Shown: positions 45,416 through 57,196, counted from the first letter of the stretch. The stretch: DNA of 64,000 nt from Algoriphagus marinus (GCF_001936475.1 NZ_MSPQ01000001.1:868001-932000); one strand, 5' to 3'. The notes: a model not told the origin generated them from the sequence alone. Numbers and translations: made by a program.

Positions 45416-45489
45416 ACGGGCATAGTTCAACGGCAGAATAGCGGTCTCCAAAACCGTTGATGGGAGTTCGAATCTCTCTGCCCGTGCCA
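45416..45489 (+). tRNA. tRNA-Trp (anticodon CCA)
   Basis: The acceptor is ACGGGCA/TGCCCGT with discriminator G (45486), and the CCA end is encoded (45487-45489), unlike the other three tRNAs here. Anticodon CCA is at 45448-45450 in the loop CTCCAAA. The T-arm is GAGTTCGAATCTC. Confidence 0.96.
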
Positions 45490-45504
45490 ATAAGTAAGTA
45501 CACT

Positions 45505-45693
45505 ATGAATCTGAAAAACTTTGTTCTGGAGTCTTATGACGAAATGAAAAATAAGGTCACATGGCCCAAATATTCATTTCTTCAAAATAGCGCAGTATTG
45601 GTATTAGTAGCTTCCCTCATTTTTGCACTTTTTATAGGTGTTATTGATTTGGGATTTGAGAATATCATGAAATGGTTTTATGATTTATTCTAA
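45505..45693 (+). CDS. secE: Preprotein translocase subunit SecE
   Basis: SecE clamps SecY in the inner-membrane translocon. From the ATG at 45505 it has 62 residues; a longer frame would begin inside tRNA-Trp. An amphipathic helix with the conserved NKVTWP segment (about 15-20) is followed by one membrane span (VLVLVASLIFALFIGVIDL). The short single-span form is normal in Bacteroidota. It is followed by nusG after 18 bp. Confidence 0.96.
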   Translation: MNLKNFVLESYDEMKNKVTWPKYSFLQNSAVLVLVASLIFALFIGVIDLGFENIMKWFYDLF

Positions 45694-45711
45694 TTGAATT
45701 GACATTACAGA

Positions 45712-46269
45712 ATGGCTGAACATAAGTGGTACGTACTCAGAGTAGTAGCGGGACAGGAAAAAAAGACTAAAACCTATCTGGAGAATGAAATCTACAGAGA
45801 GAAGATTGAGGAGTTTATTCCTGACGTGTTAATTCCTTCTGAGAAGGTATATGAGATGCGGAATGGTAAGAAGCGTGTAAGGGAGAGAAACTTCTTCCCT
45901 GGTTACGTATTAGTCCATGCGGATCTTTCAAATGGTGAGGCCAATCACGTAATAACAAGTATTCCGGGAGTAATCGGTTTCTTAGGTTCAAACTCCGGGG
46001 GAGCTTCCAAAACCCCTGAGCCATTACGTCAATCAGAAATCAATCGTATTTTAGGTAAGGTTGAAGAGATTGATGAGTTTGCTGAGAAACTGGATACGCC
46101 ATTTATAGTTGGAGAAACCGTTAAAGTAATGGACGGTCCATTCAGTGGGTTTACCGGAACAATTGAGGAGATATTTGAAGAGAAGAAGAAATTGAATGTT
46201 ATGGTCAAAATCTTCGGAAGAAATACTCCTGTAGAATTAAACTTTATACAAGTAGAAAAACAAGACTAA
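45712..46269 (+). CDS. nusG: Transcription termination/antitermination factor NusG
   Basis: NusG binds RNA polymerase and links it to ribosomes or Rho. The 185 residues contain the NGN domain ([22 protein letters not shown], then [16 protein letters not shown]) and a C-terminal KOW domain ([22 protein letters not shown]). The linker [13 protein letters not shown] is loosely conserved. The secE-nusG-rplK order is standard. Confidence 0.98.
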   Translation: MAEHKWYVLRVVAGQEKKTKTYLENEIYREKIEEFIPDVLIPSEKVYEMRNGKKRVRERNFFPGYVLVHADLSNGEANHVITSIPGVIGFLGSNSGGASKTPEPLRQSEINRILGKVEEIDEFAEKLDTPFIVGETVKVMDGPFSGFTGTIEEIFEEKKKLNVMVKIFGRNTPVELNFIQVEKQD

Positions 46270-46272
46270 GCA

Positions 46273-46716
46273 ATGGCTAAGGAAATCACTGGTTATTTAA
46301 AACTACAAGTGAAAGGTGGCCAGGCAAACCCGTCGCCTCCAGTTGGTCCGGCTCTTGGTTCCAAGGGTCTTAACATCATGGAGTTTTGTAAGCAGTACAA
46401 TGCACGTACCCAAGACAAAATGGGTCAAGTGCTTCCTGTATTGATTACCATCTACTCTGATAAGTCTTTTGACTTTGTAGTAAAAACTCCTCCTGCAGCT
46501 AATTTGCTGCTTGAGGCTGCAAAGATTAAGGGCGGATCTGCAGAGCCAAACCGAAAGAAGGTTGGTTCCGTATCCTGGGATCAGGTAAGAGAGATAGCAG
46601 AGGTAAAAATGCCTGACCTTAATGCTTTCAAAGTCGAGTCTGCCATGAAAATGGTAGCTGGGACAGCACGAAGCATGGGTATCACAGTATCTGGTAAAGC
46701 CCCTTGGGAAGTATAA
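46273..46716 (+). CDS. rplK: 50S ribosomal protein L11
   Basis: L11 forms the GTPase-associated centre with the L10/L12 stalk. The 147 residues have the N-terminal [34 protein letters not shown] and the RNA-binding C-terminal domain ending with ARSMGITV. The Pro-rich N-terminal loop is intact. It starts 3 bp after nusG and is followed by rplA. Confidence 0.99.
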   Translation: MAKEITGYLKLQVKGGQANPSPPVGPALGSKGLNIMEFCKQYNARTQDKMGQVLPVLITIYSDKSFDFVVKTPPAANLLLEAAKIKGGSAEPNRKKVGSVSWDQVREIAEVKMPDLNAFKVESAMKMVAGTARSMGITVSGKAPWEV

Positions 46717-46726
46717 ACAAAAAACA

Positions 46727-47425
46727 ATGGCTAAGTTAACAAAAAAGCAAAAAGAAGCTCTTTCTAAGTACGACCCAAGCCAAGTGTACTCCCTTGAGGC
46801 AGCTTCTTCTATTTTGAAGGAAATATCATTGGCAAAATTTGACGCTTCAGTAGATGTCAACGTTCGTTTGGGCGTAGATCCACGTAAGGCTGATCAAATG
46901 GTAAGAGGTGTAGTAGCCCTTCCTCATGGTACTGGCAAAGACATCAAAGTATTGGTGCTTTGTACTCCTGACAAAGTAGCTGAAGCAACCGAAGCAGGTG
47001 CAGATTACGCAGGCTTGGACGACTACATCGCGAAAATCGAAGGCGGATGGACTGACATTGATGTCATTATCACTATGCCTAACGTTATGGCGAAGGTAGG
47101 TAGATTGGGTAGAGTTTTAGGACCAAGAGGTCTTATGCCTAACCCTAAATCAGGAACAGTTACTCTAGATGTAGCTAAAGCTGTAAAAGAAGTAAAAGCT
47201 GGTAAGATCGACTTCAAAGTTGATAAATTTGGAATTATCCATGCCGGTATTGGTAAAGTATCTTTCTCACCTGAGCAAATTCAGGAAAATGTGAAAGAAT
47301 TGATCCTAACTATTTCTAAGCTGAAGCCTTCTTCATCTAAAGGAACGTATTTCAAGAGTATATATTTATCCAGTACAATGTCTCCTGGAATTGCAGTAGA
47401 CAAGGGTAGCATTCAAGGTATTTAA
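46727..47425 (+). CDS. rplA: 50S ribosomal protein L1
   Basis: L1 is the mobile stalk protein near the E site and often represses its own operon. The 232 residues include [20 protein letters not shown] and the hallmark [17 protein letters not shown], followed by [14 protein letters not shown]. Two bases separate its stop from the rplJ ATG. An L1-binding site was not clearly recognised in the rplK leader. Confidence 0.99.
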   Translation: MAKLTKKQKEALSKYDPSQVYSLEAASSILKEISLAKFDASVDVNVRLGVDPRKADQMVRGVVALPHGTGKDIKVLVLCTPDKVAEATEAGADYAGLDDYIAKIEGGWTDIDVIITMPNVMAKVGRLGRVLGPRGLMPNPKSGTVTLDVAKAVKEVKAGKIDFKVDKFGIIHAGIGKVSFSPEQIQENVKELILTISKLKPSSSKGTYFKSIYLSSTMSPGIAVDKGSIQGI

Positions 47426-47427
47426 TC

Positions 47428-47970
47428 ATGACTAGAGACGAAAAGAAAGTAATAATCGACGGTCTTACTGAGAAGTTCAAAGAAACCCCTTTCTTCTACA
47501 TTACTGATGCATCAGGTTTTTCTGTTGCTCAGACCAATTCATTCCGAAGAGCATGTTTCGAAAAAGGTATTGAGTACAAAGTGTACAAAAATACTCTTAT
47601 CGCTAAAGCTTTGGAAAACTTAGATGCTGACTATTCAAAGTTGTCATCTGAGGCATTGAAAGGATTCTCTGGAATTTTATTCTCAAAAGAGACAAGTAAT
47701 TTACCAGCAAATTTGTTGTTGGATTACAGAAAAAAAATAGGCAAAAAAGAGACTAGACCAGTTTTTAAAGGTGCTGCTATTGATACTGATGTTTTCATTG
47801 GTGAAGCTAACCTTGAAATGCTGTCTAAGCTAAAGTCAAAGCAGGAATTGCTTGGCGATCTAATCGGATTGCTACAATCTCCAGCAATGAACCTTCTTTC
47901 TGCATTGCAAAGTGGTCAGAACAATTTGACCGGAGTGCTTAAAACACTTGCAGAAAGAGAAGAAAAATAA
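47428..47970 (+). CDS. rplJ: 50S ribosomal protein L10
   Basis: L10 anchors the L12 dimers to 23S rRNA. The 180 residues begin TRDEKKVIIDGLTEKF, contain FRRACFEKGIEYKVYKNTLIAKAL, and end with a helical L12-binding tail (NLLSALQSGQNNLTGVLKTL). It lies between rplA and rplL with a 43 bp gap to the latter. Confidence 0.98.
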   Translation: MTRDEKKVIIDGLTEKFKETPFFYITDASGFSVAQTNSFRRACFEKGIEYKVYKNTLIAKALENLDADYSKLSSEALKGFSGILFSKETSNLPANLLLDYRKKIGKKETRPVFKGAAIDTDVFIGEANLEMLSKLKSKQELLGDLIGLLQSPAMNLLSALQSGQNNLTGVLKTLAEREEK

Positions 47971-48013
47971 TACTTAAAAAATCATTCAAACAAAAAATTA
48001 AATTTCAAATACA

Positions 48014-48397
48014 ATGGCAGATCTTACACAACTTGCAGATCAGTTGGTAAACTTGACTGTAAAAGAAGTTAAAGAATTGACAGATATTCTTAAGGATCAG
48101 TATGGCATCGAGCCTGCTGCTGCTGGTGCAGTAGTAGTTGCAGGTGGCGGAGCTGGTGCTGGAGAAGCTGCAGTTGAAGAAGAGAAAACATCTTTCGATG
48201 TTATCTTGAAAGCAGCTGGTGCATCTAAGCTGGCAGTTGTTAAACTTGTTAAGGAATTAACTGGTCTTGGTCTTAAGGAAGCAAAGGATCTAGTAGATTC
48301 AGCTCCAAAAGCACTTAAAGAAGGCGTAGCAAAAGACGAAGCTGAAGGCTTGAAGAAGTCTTTGGAAGAGGCTGGTGCTGAAGTAGAGATTAAATAA
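48014..48397 (+). CDS. rplL: 50S ribosomal protein L7/L12
   Basis: L7/L12 recruits translation GTPases. The 127 residues have the N-terminal dimerisation helix pair ([20 protein letters not shown]), an Ala/Gly-rich hinge ([20 protein letters not shown]) and the C-terminal domain ([41 protein letters not shown]). A strong hairpin follows before rpoB, as expected for the attenuator that lowers rpoBC against the stalk genes. Confidence 0.99.
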   Translation: MADLTQLADQLVNLTVKEVKELTDILKDQYGIEPAAAGAVVVAGGGAGAGEAAVEEEKTSFDVILKAAGASKLAVVKLVKELTGLGLKEAKDLVDSAPKALKEGVAKDEAEGLKKSLEEAGAEVEIK

Positions 48398-48436
48398 TTT
48401 GCTAAGCCGAGACTTCTAGGTCGAGGCTCAGCACCT

Positions 48437-48465
48437 AAGACCTGACTATTTTAGTCAGGTCTTTT
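48437..48465 (+). terminator. Attenuator/terminator between rplL and rpoB
   Basis: A perfect 11 bp stem (AAGACCTGACT at 48437-48447 with AGTCAGGTCTT at 48453-48463), a 5 nt loop and TTTT. An earlier hairpin (GCTAAGCC with GGCTCAGC, around 48401-48432) has one mismatch. Some read-through must occur to express rpoBC, unless rpoB has its own promoter in the remaining 90 bp; none was recognised. Confidence 0.88.
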
Positions 48466-48553
48466 CCTGTTTATGCACAGGTATTAAATTGCATTATTCC
48501 AAGCGAAAATTGACTTATTTCGCTAATTAATTTCACCATAAACATATACTACC

Positions 48554-51500
48554 TTGGCTATCAAGAATCAAACCGAAAGGAAAAGTTTCTCCTCCATTAA
48601 GGTGGTCAAAGACTATCCGGATTTTCTAGATATTCAGCTGCAGTCGTTCAAAGACTTTTTTCAGTTGGATACTCCTGCCGAAAAACGCCGGGCAGACGGC
48701 TTATTTAAAGTATTCGCAGAAAACTTCCCAATCAGTGATTCCAGAGAAAATTTCACTCTAGAATTTATTGATTATGCAGTAGACCCTCCAAAATATAGTG
48801 TTGGCGAATGTATAGACCGTGGCTTGACCTACTCTGTCCCATTAAAAGCAAAACTCAGATTGCTTTGTCATGATGAGGATAATGAGGATTTCGAGACAAT
48901 CGAACAAGAAGTATTCTTGGGTAATCTTCCGTATATGACGGAAAAAGGTTCATTTGTAATCAATGGCGCAGAAAGAGTTATTGTATCTCAACTTCACCGT
49001 TCTCCGGGTGTGTTCTTTGCTCAAAGTAAACACACTAATGGTACGAAATTATATTCTGCAAGAATTATTCCTTTCAAAGGATCTTGGATTGAATTTGCTA
49101 CAGACATCAATAATGTCATGTATGCATATATCGACCGTAAGAAAAAATTCCCTGTAACTACTCTATTAAGGTCCATAGGTTATGGAACTGATAAGGATAT
49201 CCTTGATCTATTCGGTTTATCTGAGGAAGTAGCTACTACCAAAGCAGCTTTGAAAAAAGTAGCAGGCAGAAAGCTTGCAGCTCGTGTTCTTAGAACTTGG
49301 GTTGAGGACTTTGTGGATGAAGATACAGGTGAAGTAGTTTCAATCGATAGAAATGAAGTCTTACTTGAGCGGGACACTGTCCTGACTGAAGAAGATATCG
49401 AAATGATTTTGGACTCAGGAGCTAAAAGCATTATCCTTAATAGGGAAGATGTCAATGTAGCCGAATTCTCAATCGTATATAACACACTTCAGAAAGATAA
49501 CTCAAACTCTGAAAAAGAAGCAGTTGAGGTGATTTACCGTCAGCTAAGAAATACTGAAGCTCCGGATGAGTCTACAGCTCGAGAGGTGATTCACAGCTTA
49601 TTTTTCTCGGATAAGAGATATGATCTTGGTGAAGTTGGTCGATATAGAATCAATAAAAAGCTTGGTCTTGATATTGATCCTGAAAAAATTGTATTGACCA
49701 AAGAAGATATCATTTATATCGTGAAGTACTTGATCGGTTTGATCAACTCTAAAGCGGTAGTCGATGATATTGACCACCTTAGTAATAGAAGAGTTAGGAC
49801 AGTTGGTGAGCAACTTTACAGTCAGTTCGGTGTTGGTTTGGCTAGAATGGCTAGAACGATTCGTGAGCGAATGAACGTTAGAGATAACGAAGATTTCAAG
49901 CCTGTAGATTTGATCAATGCAAGAACACTTTCTTCAGTTATCAACTCATTCTTCGGTACAAACCAGCTTTCTCAATTTATGGATCAGACCAACCCATTGG
50001 CTGAATTGACCCATAAGAGAAGACTTTCAGCTTTGGGTCCAGGTGGACTTTCAAGAGAAAGAGCTGGATTTGAGGTTCGAGATGTTCATTATACGCACTA
50101 CGGTCGTCTTTGTACTATTGAAACTCCGGAAGGACCAAACATCGGTTTGATCTCCTCGCTTTGTGTTCACGCAAAAGTGAATTCTATGGGATTCCTTGAG
50201 ACTCCTTATCGAAAAGTGAAAGATGGTAAAGCTGGAATGAAGTCTGAGGATATAGTTTTCTTGACTGCAGAAGAGGAAGATGATCACAACATCGCTCAGG
50301 CTAATGCCCCTCTGAATGAGTCAGGAAAGTTCATAAATGAAAAAGTTAAAGCAAGATTTGAAGGTGACTTCCCTGTATTGGAGCCTTCAGAGATTACTTA
50401 TATGGACGTAGCTCCTAACCAAATTGTATCTGTAGCAGCTTCTCTTATTCCATTCTTGGAGCATGATGATGCGAACAGAGCTTTGATGGGATCAAACATG
50501 CAACGTCAGGCAGTACCACTTCTTAAAGCTGAGGCTCCTATCGTAGGAACAGGCTTGGAAGCTAAAGCTGCAGTTGATTCAAGGTCTTTGATTATTGCAG
50601 AAGCTGATGGTGTGGTAGATTATGTAGATGCACGTAAAATCGTCATCAAATATGATCTCACTGAAGATGAGTTATTGGTGAACTTCACTGACGAATACAA
50701 ATCTTATGATTTGATTAAGTTTAGAAGAACAAACCAAGATACTACCATTAATTTAACTCCTTTAGTTCTTAAAGGACAGAAAATTAAGAAAGGTCAAGTC
50801 TTAGTTGAAGGTTATTCTACCAATGAAGGTGAACTAGCATTAGGTAAAAACCTTAAAGTAGCATACATGCCTTGGCAGGGTTATAACTTTGAGGATGCGA
50901 TCGTTATCTCTGAGCGAGTTGTACGTGAAGATGTCTTTACTTCTATCCACGTAGAAGAATTTCAGCTTGAGGTAAGAGATACAAAAAGAGGTGAGGAGGA
51001 ATTAACTTCTGAAATCCCTAACGTTTCTGAGGAGGCTGTCAAAAACCTTGATGAAAATGGAGTAATCAGTATCGGAGCCGAGGTGAAAGAAGGTGATATC
51101 ATAATTGGTAAAATCACTCCTAAAGGTGAAACTGATCCTACACCGGAAGAAAAACTACTGAGAGCAATCTTTGGAGACAAAGCCGGTGATGTGAAAGATG
51201 CTTCTTTGAAAGCTTCCCCATCCTTGAATGGTGTGGTAATAGAGACTAAACTATTCTCAAGACCTAAGAAGGATAAAGATGTACGAGTTAAAGCCAAAGC
51301 AGAAGTTGAAAAACTGAAGGCAAAGTACTCAAGAGATCTTTTGTCTATTAGGGCTAAAATGATAAATAAGCTTGTAGCTCTTCTTGATGGTAAAACTTCT
51401 CAGGGGGTAAAGCATAAATTTGGGGATGAGATCATTTCTAAAGGAACTAAGTTCAATGCTAAAAACATTGAAAACAACTTGTTCCCTGCTAAAAATCCTT

Positions 51501-52429
51501 ACAGAGATGAGAGTAACTACAACGTTCCTGAAGAGGCTAACCTCATTGCAGATATCATTCTTGATGACTGGACTAAAGATGATTATACCAATACTTTGGT
51601 TTCTCAACTTGTGAAGAACTTTGTCAATTCTAGAAATGAGATCAGCGGTAACTTTAAAAGAGAGCGATTTACGCTTGAAGTTGGAGATGAGCTTCCTGCC
51701 GGAATTGTACAACTTGCAAAAGTTTATATCGCTAAAAAGCGTAAACTAAAAGTAGGTGATAAAATGGCTGGTCGTCACGGTAATAAGGGAATTGTAGCCC
51801 GTATCGTAAGAGACGAAGATATGCCATTCTTAGAGGATGGAACTCCTATGGATATCGTATTGAATCCACTTGGTGTACCTTCTCGAATGAACATCGGACA
51901 GATCTTCGAAACAGTACTCGCTTGGGCGGGTCAGAAACTAGGTAAGAAATATGCTACACCAATTTTTGATGGAGCTACCTTAGAAGAAGTATCAGCAGAA
52001 TTGGAATTGGCAGGATTGCCAGCTTATGGAAGAACTTACCTTTATGATGGTCTTTCTGGAGTGAAATTCGATCAGCCAATTACCGTAGGGGTAGCCTACA
52101 TGTTGAAACTTGGTCACCTAGTTGATGATAAGATGCACGCAAGATCTATCGGACCATATTCATTGATTACGCAGCAGCCATTGGGTGGTAAAGCTCAATT
52201 TGGTGGACAGAGATTCGGTGAAATGGAAGTATGGGCATTGGAAGCATTCGGTGCTTCTCATGTACTGCAAGAGATCTTGACTGTGAAGTCTGATGACGTA
52301 ATCGGTAGAGCAAAAGCTTATGAAGCTATTGTGAAGGGTGAAAACCTTCCTAAGCCTAATATTCCTGAATCATTCAATGTATTGGTTCATGAGTTGAGAG
52401 GTTTGGCTCTTGAAATTACCCTAGATTAA
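48554..52429 (+). CDS. rpoB: DNA-directed RNA polymerase subunit beta
   Basis: The 1291-residue beta subunit has its conserved blocks in order: [13 protein letters not shown] at the N-terminus, [28 protein letters not shown] (the rifampicin-pocket region, with HYTHYGR and the nearby [16 protein letters not shown]), and [16 protein letters not shown] near the C-terminus. At the Rif region the residues [24 protein letters not shown] look wild-type. The start is TTG (48554-48556): the next in-frame Met would remove the conserved N-terminus, and the encoded [14 protein letters not shown] matches the family start. It is followed by rpoC. Confidence 0.99.
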   Translation: MAIKNQTERKSFSSIKVVKDYPDFLDIQLQSFKDFFQLDTPAEKRRADGLFKVFAENFPISDSRENFTLEFIDYAVDPPKYSVGECIDRGLTYSVPLKAKLRLLCHDEDNEDFETIEQEVFLGNLPYMTEKGSFVINGAERVIVSQLHRSPGVFFAQSKHTNGTKLYSARIIPFKGSWIEFATDINNVMYAYIDRKKKFPVTTLLRSIGYGTDKDILDLFGLSEEVATTKAALKKVAGRKLAARVLRTWVEDFVDEDTGEVVSIDRNEVLLERDTVLTEEDIEMILDSGAKSIILNREDVNVAEFSIVYNTLQKDNSNSEKEAVEVIYRQLRNTEAPDESTAREVIHSLFFSDKRYDLGEVGRYRINKKLGLDIDPEKIVLTKEDIIYIVKYLIGLINSKAVVDDIDHLSNRRVRTVGEQLYSQFGVGLARMARTIRERMNVRDNEDFKPVDLINARTLSSVINSFFGTNQLSQFMDQTNPLAELTHKRRLSALGPGGLSRERAGFEVRDVHYTHYGRLCTIETPEGPNIGLISSLCVHAKVNSMGFLETPYRKVKDGKAGMKSEDIVFLTAEEEDDHNIAQANAPLNESGKFINEKVKARFEGDFPVLEPSEITYMDVAPNQIVSVAASLIPFLEHDDANRALMGSNMQRQAVPLLKAEAPIVGTGLEAKAAVDSRSLIIAEADGVVDYVDARKIVIKYDLTEDELLVNFTDEYKSYDLIKFRRTNQDTTINLTPLVLKGQKIKKGQVLVEGYSTNEGELALGKNLKVAYMPWQGYNFEDAIVISERVVREDVFTSIHVEEFQLEVRDTKRGEEELTSEIPNVSEEAVKNLDENGVISIGAEVKEGDIIIGKITPKGETDPTPEEKLLRAIFGDKAGDVKDASLKASPSLNGVVIETKLFSRPKKDKDVRVKAKAEVEKLKAKYSRDLLSIRAKMINKLVALLDGKTSQGVKHKFGDEIISKGTKFNAKNIENNLFPAKNPYRDESNYNVPEEANLIADIILDDWTKDDYTNTLVSQLVKNFVNSRNEISGNFKRERFTLEVGDELPAGIVQLAKVYIAKKRKLKVGDKMAGRHGNKGIVARIVRDEDMPFLEDGTPMDIVLNPLGVPSRMNIGQIFETVLAWAGQKLGKKYATPIFDGATLEEVSAELELAGLPAYGRTYLYDGLSGVKFDQPITVGVAYMLKLGHLVDDKMHARSIGPYSLITQQPLGGKAQFGGQRFGEMEVWALEAFGASHVLQEILTVKSDDVIGRAKAYEAIVKGENLPKPNIPESFNVLVHELRGLALEITLD

Positions 52430-52440
52430 TTAAGCGAATT

Positions 52441-52460
52441 AGGGCTCGCAAGAGCCCTTT
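52441..52460 (+). terminator. Hairpin between rpoB and rpoC
   Basis: AGGGCTC (52441-52447) pairs with GAGCCCT (52452-52458) around a GCAA tetraloop; only TTTA follows, so it may be an mRNA processing or stability element and not a full terminator. rpoC starts 21 bp later. Confidence 0.5.
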
Positions 52461-52478
52461 ACATATCTTCAAAAAACT

Positions 52479-55400
52479 ATGGCGTTCAGAAAAAATAAAA
52501 AACTTAACAATGATTTTTCAAGAGTCACTGTCAGCCTAGCTTCTCCAGAATCTATTCTGGATAGCTCAAATGGTGAGGTGACCCAGCCAGAGACTATCAA
52601 TTATAGAACCTACAAACCTGAAATGGGTGGACTGTTCTGTGAGCGAATCTTTGGTCCAGTAAAAGACTGGGAATGTCATTGTGGAAAGTACAAGCGCATC
52701 AGGTATAAAGGTATTATCTGCGACCGTTGTGGTGTAGAGGTTACTGAAAAGAAAGTAAGAAGAGAGCGAATGGGCCATATCGAATTGGTTGTTCCAGTTG
52801 CTCACATCTGGTATTTCAAATCCCTTCCAAATAAAATTGGTTACCTGTTAGGATTACCTACCAAGAAGCTTGATCAGATTGTTTACTACGAGCGTTACGC
52901 AGTAGTTCAGCCTGGTGTCAAAGCGGAAGAGGGAGTACAATATCTTGACTTCTTGACTGAAGACGAGTATTTGGACATTATGGACAAGCTTCCTAAGGAA
53001 AACCATATGCTCGATGACGAGGATCCAAATAAATTTATTGCAAAGATGGGAGCTGAGGCTCTTGAGATGCTTTTAGCAAGAATTGACCTGGATGATTTAT
53101 CTTATTCATTAAGACATCAAGCAGCTACAGATACTTCTCAGCAGCGTAAGGCTGAAGCTTTAAAGCGACTTAAAGTAGTAGAAGCTTTCCGTGATGCAAG
53201 AACCAGAATTGAAAACCGCCCTGAGTGGATGGTTGTTCGTATGGTTCCAGTGATTCCACCGGAATTGCGTCCATTGGTTCCTTTGGATGGAGGTCGTTTT
53301 GCGACTTCTGATTTGAATGACCTTTATAGAAGAGTTATAATTAGAAATAACCGTTTGAAGCGATTGATTGATATCAAAGCGCCAGAGGTAATCCTAAGAA
53401 ACGAGAAGCGAATGCTCCAGGAAGCTGTGGATTCACTTTTTGATAACTCAAGAAAAGTAAATGCGGTTAGATCCGATGGAAACCGTGCCTTAAAGTCTCT
53501 TTCTGATATGTTGAAAGGAAAGCAAGGTAGATTCCGTCAAAACTTGCTCGGAAAGCGTGTGGATTACTCCGGACGTTCGGTGATCGTTGTAGGTCCTGAA
53601 TTGAAGCTTCACGAGTGTGGTCTTCCTAAAAATATGGCAGCTGAGCTTTTCAAGCCTTTTATCATTCGTAAATTGATCGAAAGAGGAATTGTTAAGACCG
53701 TAAAATCTGCAAAGAAAATTGTTGATCGTAAGGATCCGGTAGTTTGGGATATTTTGGAAAACGTTTTGAAAGGACACCCTGTCCTACTTAACCGTGCTCC
53801 AACCCTTCACAGATTAGGTATTCAAGCTTTCCAACCAAAACTGATCGAAGGAAAAGCAATCCAGCTTCATCCATTGGTATGTACTGCATTCAACGCCGAT
53901 TTTGACGGTGACCAGATGGCAGTTCACGTACCTCTCGGACATGAAGCAATTTTGGAAGCTTCTACTTTGATGCTCTCTTCACATAATATTCTTAACCCTG
54001 CCAACGGTGCACCAATTACTGTACCGTCTCAAGACATGGTTTTAGGACTTTATTATGTGACCAAAGGCAAGAAGTCTACTCCTGAAGAGCCAGTGGCTGG
54101 AGAGGGAATGACGTTCTATAGCACTGAAGAAGTGATAATTGCAATGAATGAGGAAAAAATTTCCAAGCATGCAAATATCAAGTGTAAAGTAAACGTCAGA
54201 GATGCTGAGGGTACCATCACTAGTCAAATAATTGATACCGTAGCAGGCCGATTGATCTTCAATCAGTTTGTACCAGACGAGGTAGGTTATGTAAATGAGC
54301 TATTGACTAAGAAAAAACTTCAGCAAATTATTGCAACTGTAGTAAAAGTTTGCGGAATGGCCCGTACGGCTCAATTCCTTGACGATATCAAGAACCTTGG
54401 ATTCCAAATGGCATACAAAGGTGGCTTGTCAATGGGATTGAATGACGTAATTATTCCAGCTGAGAAAGAACCAATGATTGCGAAAGCAAAAGAAGAGGTT
54501 GATCAGGTTTGGAATAACTATTTGATGGGTCTAATCACAGACAATGAAAGATATAACCAGGTAATTGATATCTGGACTCGAACCAACTCTCATTTGACTA
54601 ATAATCTAATGAAGCAGATGGAAGAGGATAAGCAAGGTTTCAATGCGATCTATATGATGATGCACTCTGGAGCTAGAGGTTCTAGAGAACAGATTCGTCA
54701 GCTGGGTGGTATGAGAGGATTGATGGCTAAGCCGCAGAAAAACCTTCAAGGTTCTGTTGGTGAAATCATCGAAAACCCAATTCTATCTAACTTCAAAGAG
54801 GGACTAGATGTATTGGAGTATTTCATCTCAACACACGGTGCACGTAAAGGTCTTGCTGATACTGCATTGAAAACAGCCGATGCTGGATACCTAACCAGAA
54901 GATTGGTGGATGTTGCACAAGACATGATTATCACTGAAGATGATTGTGGAACATTGAGAGGATTGATCGTTCAGCCATTAAGAGACAACGACGAGATTGT
55001 TGAGCCACTTTCTGAGCGAATCTTAGGAAGAGTTTCTGTTCATGATTTGTATGATCCAGTTACCGATCAATTGATCGTGGAAGCTGGTTCTGAAATCGAT
55101 GATGAAGTAGCTCGTATCGTGGATGAGTCAACAATCGAAGAAGTAGAGATCAGATCAGTATTGACTTGTGAAACTCGAAGAGGGGTTTGTGCGAAGTGTT
55201 ATGGTAGAAATCTTTCTACAGGTAACATGGTTCAAGAGGGAGAGTCTGTAGGTGTTATTGCAGCTCAATCTATTGGAGAGCCAGGTACTCAGCTTACACT
55301 TAGAACTTTCCACGTTGGGGGTACTGCTTCCAACATGGCTGTAGAAGCTTCTGTGCTTGCAAAGTTTGAAGGTGTGGTTGAATTCGATGAAGAATTGAGA

Positions 55401-56792
55401 TGGCTAGAAACAACCAACAAAGAAGGTGAGCCACTTTCTGTTGTGATGGGTAGATCTGGTGAAATAAAAATTAATGATTCCAAAACTGGAAAAACTTTAG
55501 TTTCAAATCACGTTCCTTATGGTGCTATCCTCAACGTGAAGGATGGTCAAAAAATCGCAAAAGGTGAATCACTTTGTAAGTGGGATCCATATAATGCGGT
55601 TATCCTTTCTGAATTTGATGGTAAAATTGAATTTGATGCAATTGTGGAAGGAGTTACTTTCAAAGAAGTAGCTGATGATCAGACTGGATTCCGTGAGAAG
55701 GTAATCATTGATACAAAAGATAGAACCAAAAACCCTGCGATTCTTGTCAATTATGGTGATGAATCAAAAGGATATAATATTCCAGTTGGAGCTCACTTAG
55801 CTGTAGAAGCTGGTGAAAAAGTAAAGGCTGGACAGATTTTGGTGAAAATCCCAAGATCAGTAGGTAAGACAAGAGATATTACCGGAGGTCTTCCAAGAGT
55901 AACTGAGCTATTCGAAGCAAGAAATCCATCCAATCCGGCTGTGGTATCTGAAATCGACGGTGTAGTAACTTACGGAGGTATCAAAAGAGGTAATAGAGAA
56001 ATAATCATTGAATCTAAGGATGGTGTGATTAAGAAATACATGGTATCTCTTTCTAAGCATATTTTGGTTCAGGAGAATGACTTTATCCGAGCTGGTGAGC
56101 CATTGTCAGATGGCGCAATTACTCCAAATGATATTCTATCAATCAAAGGCCCAACTGCAGTACAGGAGTATTTGGTGAATGAGATTCAGGAAGTTTACCG
56201 TCTTCAGGGTGTAAAAATCAATGACAAGCATATTGAGGTAATTGTATCTCAAATGATGCAAAAAGTTGAAATCCTTGATGCTGGTGATACTGGATTCCTT
56301 CAGAATCAAGTAGTCGATAAGTGGGCTTTCCGTGAGGAAAATGACAATATCTTGGATAAGAAAGTAGTAATGGACGCAGGTGAATCTTCGACATTGAAGC
56401 CTGGTATGATCATTTCTGCAAGAAGACTAAGAGACGAGAACTCGAGCTTGAAGCGTAAAGATCTTAAACTGGTAACAGTAAGAGATGCAGAGACAGCAGT
56501 TTCTAAGCCGACCTTGCAAGGTATTACTGCAGCTTCTTTGGGTACTGAAAGCTTTATCTCAGCGGCCTCCTTCCAGGAAACCACCAAGGTGCTTTCTGAA
56601 GCAGCCATCAGAGGTAAGCGTGATGAGCTTAAAGGATTGAAAGAAAACGTAATTGTTGGGCACTTGATCCCTGCTGGTACTGGTCAGAGAAGACTCCAGC
56701 CAATCATTGTAGGATCTCAAGAGGAATACGATAAACTTTCTGATAGTATCGAGCGAAGTAACTCGAAGAGAACTAGTGAGGCGATCCTTTAA
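52479..56792 (+). CDS. rpoC: DNA-directed RNA polymerase subunit beta'
   Basis: The 1437-residue beta' subunit has the N-terminal zinc site ([24 protein letters not shown]), the clamp region, the catalytic magnesium motif [12 protein letters not shown] and the C-terminal zinc site ([18 protein letters not shown] with CXXC). The beta' C-terminal jaw and the [18 protein letters not shown] bridge-trigger region are intact. A hairpin overlaps the stop codon (GATCCT-TTAAT-AGGATC at 56783-56799) and a strong terminator follows. Confidence 0.99.
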   Translation: MAFRKNKKLNNDFSRVTVSLASPESILDSSNGEVTQPETINYRTYKPEMGGLFCERIFGPVKDWECHCGKYKRIRYKGIICDRCGVEVTEKKVRRERMGHIELVVPVAHIWYFKSLPNKIGYLLGLPTKKLDQIVYYERYAVVQPGVKAEEGVQYLDFLTEDEYLDIMDKLPKENHMLDDEDPNKFIAKMGAEALEMLLARIDLDDLSYSLRHQAATDTSQQRKAEALKRLKVVEAFRDARTRIENRPEWMVVRMVPVIPPELRPLVPLDGGRFATSDLNDLYRRVIIRNNRLKRLIDIKAPEVILRNEKRMLQEAVDSLFDNSRKVNAVRSDGNRALKSLSDMLKGKQGRFRQNLLGKRVDYSGRSVIVVGPELKLHECGLPKNMAAELFKPFIIRKLIERGIVKTVKSAKKIVDRKDPVVWDILENVLKGHPVLLNRAPTLHRLGIQAFQPKLIEGKAIQLHPLVCTAFNADFDGDQMAVHVPLGHEAILEASTLMLSSHNILNPANGAPITVPSQDMVLGLYYVTKGKKSTPEEPVAGEGMTFYSTEEVIIAMNEEKISKHANIKCKVNVRDAEGTITSQIIDTVAGRLIFNQFVPDEVGYVNELLTKKKLQQIIATVVKVCGMARTAQFLDDIKNLGFQMAYKGGLSMGLNDVIIPAEKEPMIAKAKEEVDQVWNNYLMGLITDNERYNQVIDIWTRTNSHLTNNLMKQMEEDKQGFNAIYMMMHSGARGSREQIRQLGGMRGLMAKPQKNLQGSVGEIIENPILSNFKEGLDVLEYFISTHGARKGLADTALKTADAGYLTRRLVDVAQDMIITEDDCGTLRGLIVQPLRDNDEIVEPLSERILGRVSVHDLYDPVTDQLIVEAGSEIDDEVARIVDESTIEEVEIRSVLTCETRRGVCAKCYGRNLSTGNMVQEGESVGVIAAQSIGEPGTQLTLRTFHVGGTASNMAVEASVLAKFEGVVEFDEELRWLETTNKEGEPLSVVMGRSGEIKINDSKTGKTLVSNHVPYGAILNVKDGQKIAKGESLCKWDPYNAVILSEFDGKIEFDAIVEGVTFKEVADDQTGFREKVIIDTKDRTKNPAILVNYGDESKGYNIPVGAHLAVEAGEKVKAGQILVKIPRSVGKTRDITGGLPRVTELFEARNPSNPAVVSEIDGVVTYGGIKRGNREIIIESKDGVIKKYMVSLSKHILVQENDFIRAGEPLSDGAITPNDILSIKGPTAVQEYLVNEIQEVYRLQGVKINDKHIEVIVSQMMQKVEILDAGDTGFLQNQVVDKWAFREENDNILDKKVVMDAGESSTLKPGMIISARRLRDENSSLKRKDLKLVTVRDAETAVSKPTLQGITAASLGTESFISAASFQETTKVLSEAAIRGKRDELKGLKENVIVGHLIPAGTGQRRLQPIIVGSQEEYDKLSDSIERSNSKRTSEAIL

Positions 56793-56812
56793 TAGGATCT
56801 TAATATGAATTG

Positions 56813-56842
56813 AAAGGCCTGTATCCATACAGGCCTTTTTTA
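56813..56842 (+). terminator. Terminator after rpoC
   Basis: AAAGGCCTGTAT (56813-56824) and ATACAGGCCTTT (56827-56838) are perfect complements; the practical stem is about 10 bp with a small loop, followed by T6. It ends the rpoBC transcript just before the DUF3467 gene. Confidence 0.9.
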
Positions 56843-56852
56843 ATCAAATACT

Positions 56853-57176
56853 ATGGAAGACGAGAAAGAAAAAAACAGGGCAAATCAACAAATCAATATT
56901 GAGCTATCTGAAGAAGTTGCTGAAGGTGTTTACTCTAATTTGGCTATGATCGCTCATTCTAATTCTGAGTTTGTAATAGATTTTATTCGGCTTATGCCGG
57001 GTGTTCCTAAAGCAAAAGTCAAATCACGAGTTATTGTGACTCCTGAGCATGCTAAGCGACTTTTGGCAGCATTGAAGGATAACATAGAAAAGTATGAGGC
57101 CGCATTCGGGAAGATTAACCAATCCGGTGGAGCCCCTCAATTCCCAATCAGTTTTGGGACTCCGGGAGAGGCTTGA
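56853..57176 (+). CDS. DUF3467 family protein
   Basis: The 107-residue protein matches DUF3467: INIELSEEVAEGVYSNLAMIAHSNSEFVIDFIRLMPG, then VKSRVIVTPEHAKRLLAALKDNIEKYE. The family is small, cytosolic and of unknown function; in Bacteroidota it is regularly found between rpoC and rpsL, which hints at a role tied to gene expression (inference from neighbours). There is no signal or membrane segment. It starts 11 bp after the rpoC terminator, so it may depend on read-through, as no promoter is visible in that gap. Confidence 0.9.
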   Translation: MEDEKEKNRANQQINIELSEEVAEGVYSNLAMIAHSNSEFVIDFIRLMPGVPKAKVKSRVIVTPEHAKRLLAALKDNIEKYEAAFGKINQSGGAPQFPISFGTPGEA

Positions 57177-57196
57177 TAAAAATATAACTTCCTAAG

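Noticed and set aside
45457-45504. Longer start for secE
   Set aside because: These codons lie in tRNA-Trp; the ATG at 45505 gives the expected 62-residue SecE.
46303-46860. A 185-codon antisense frame over rplK and rplA
   Set aside because: It spans two certain ribosomal protein genes on the other strand and shows no protein-like features of its own.
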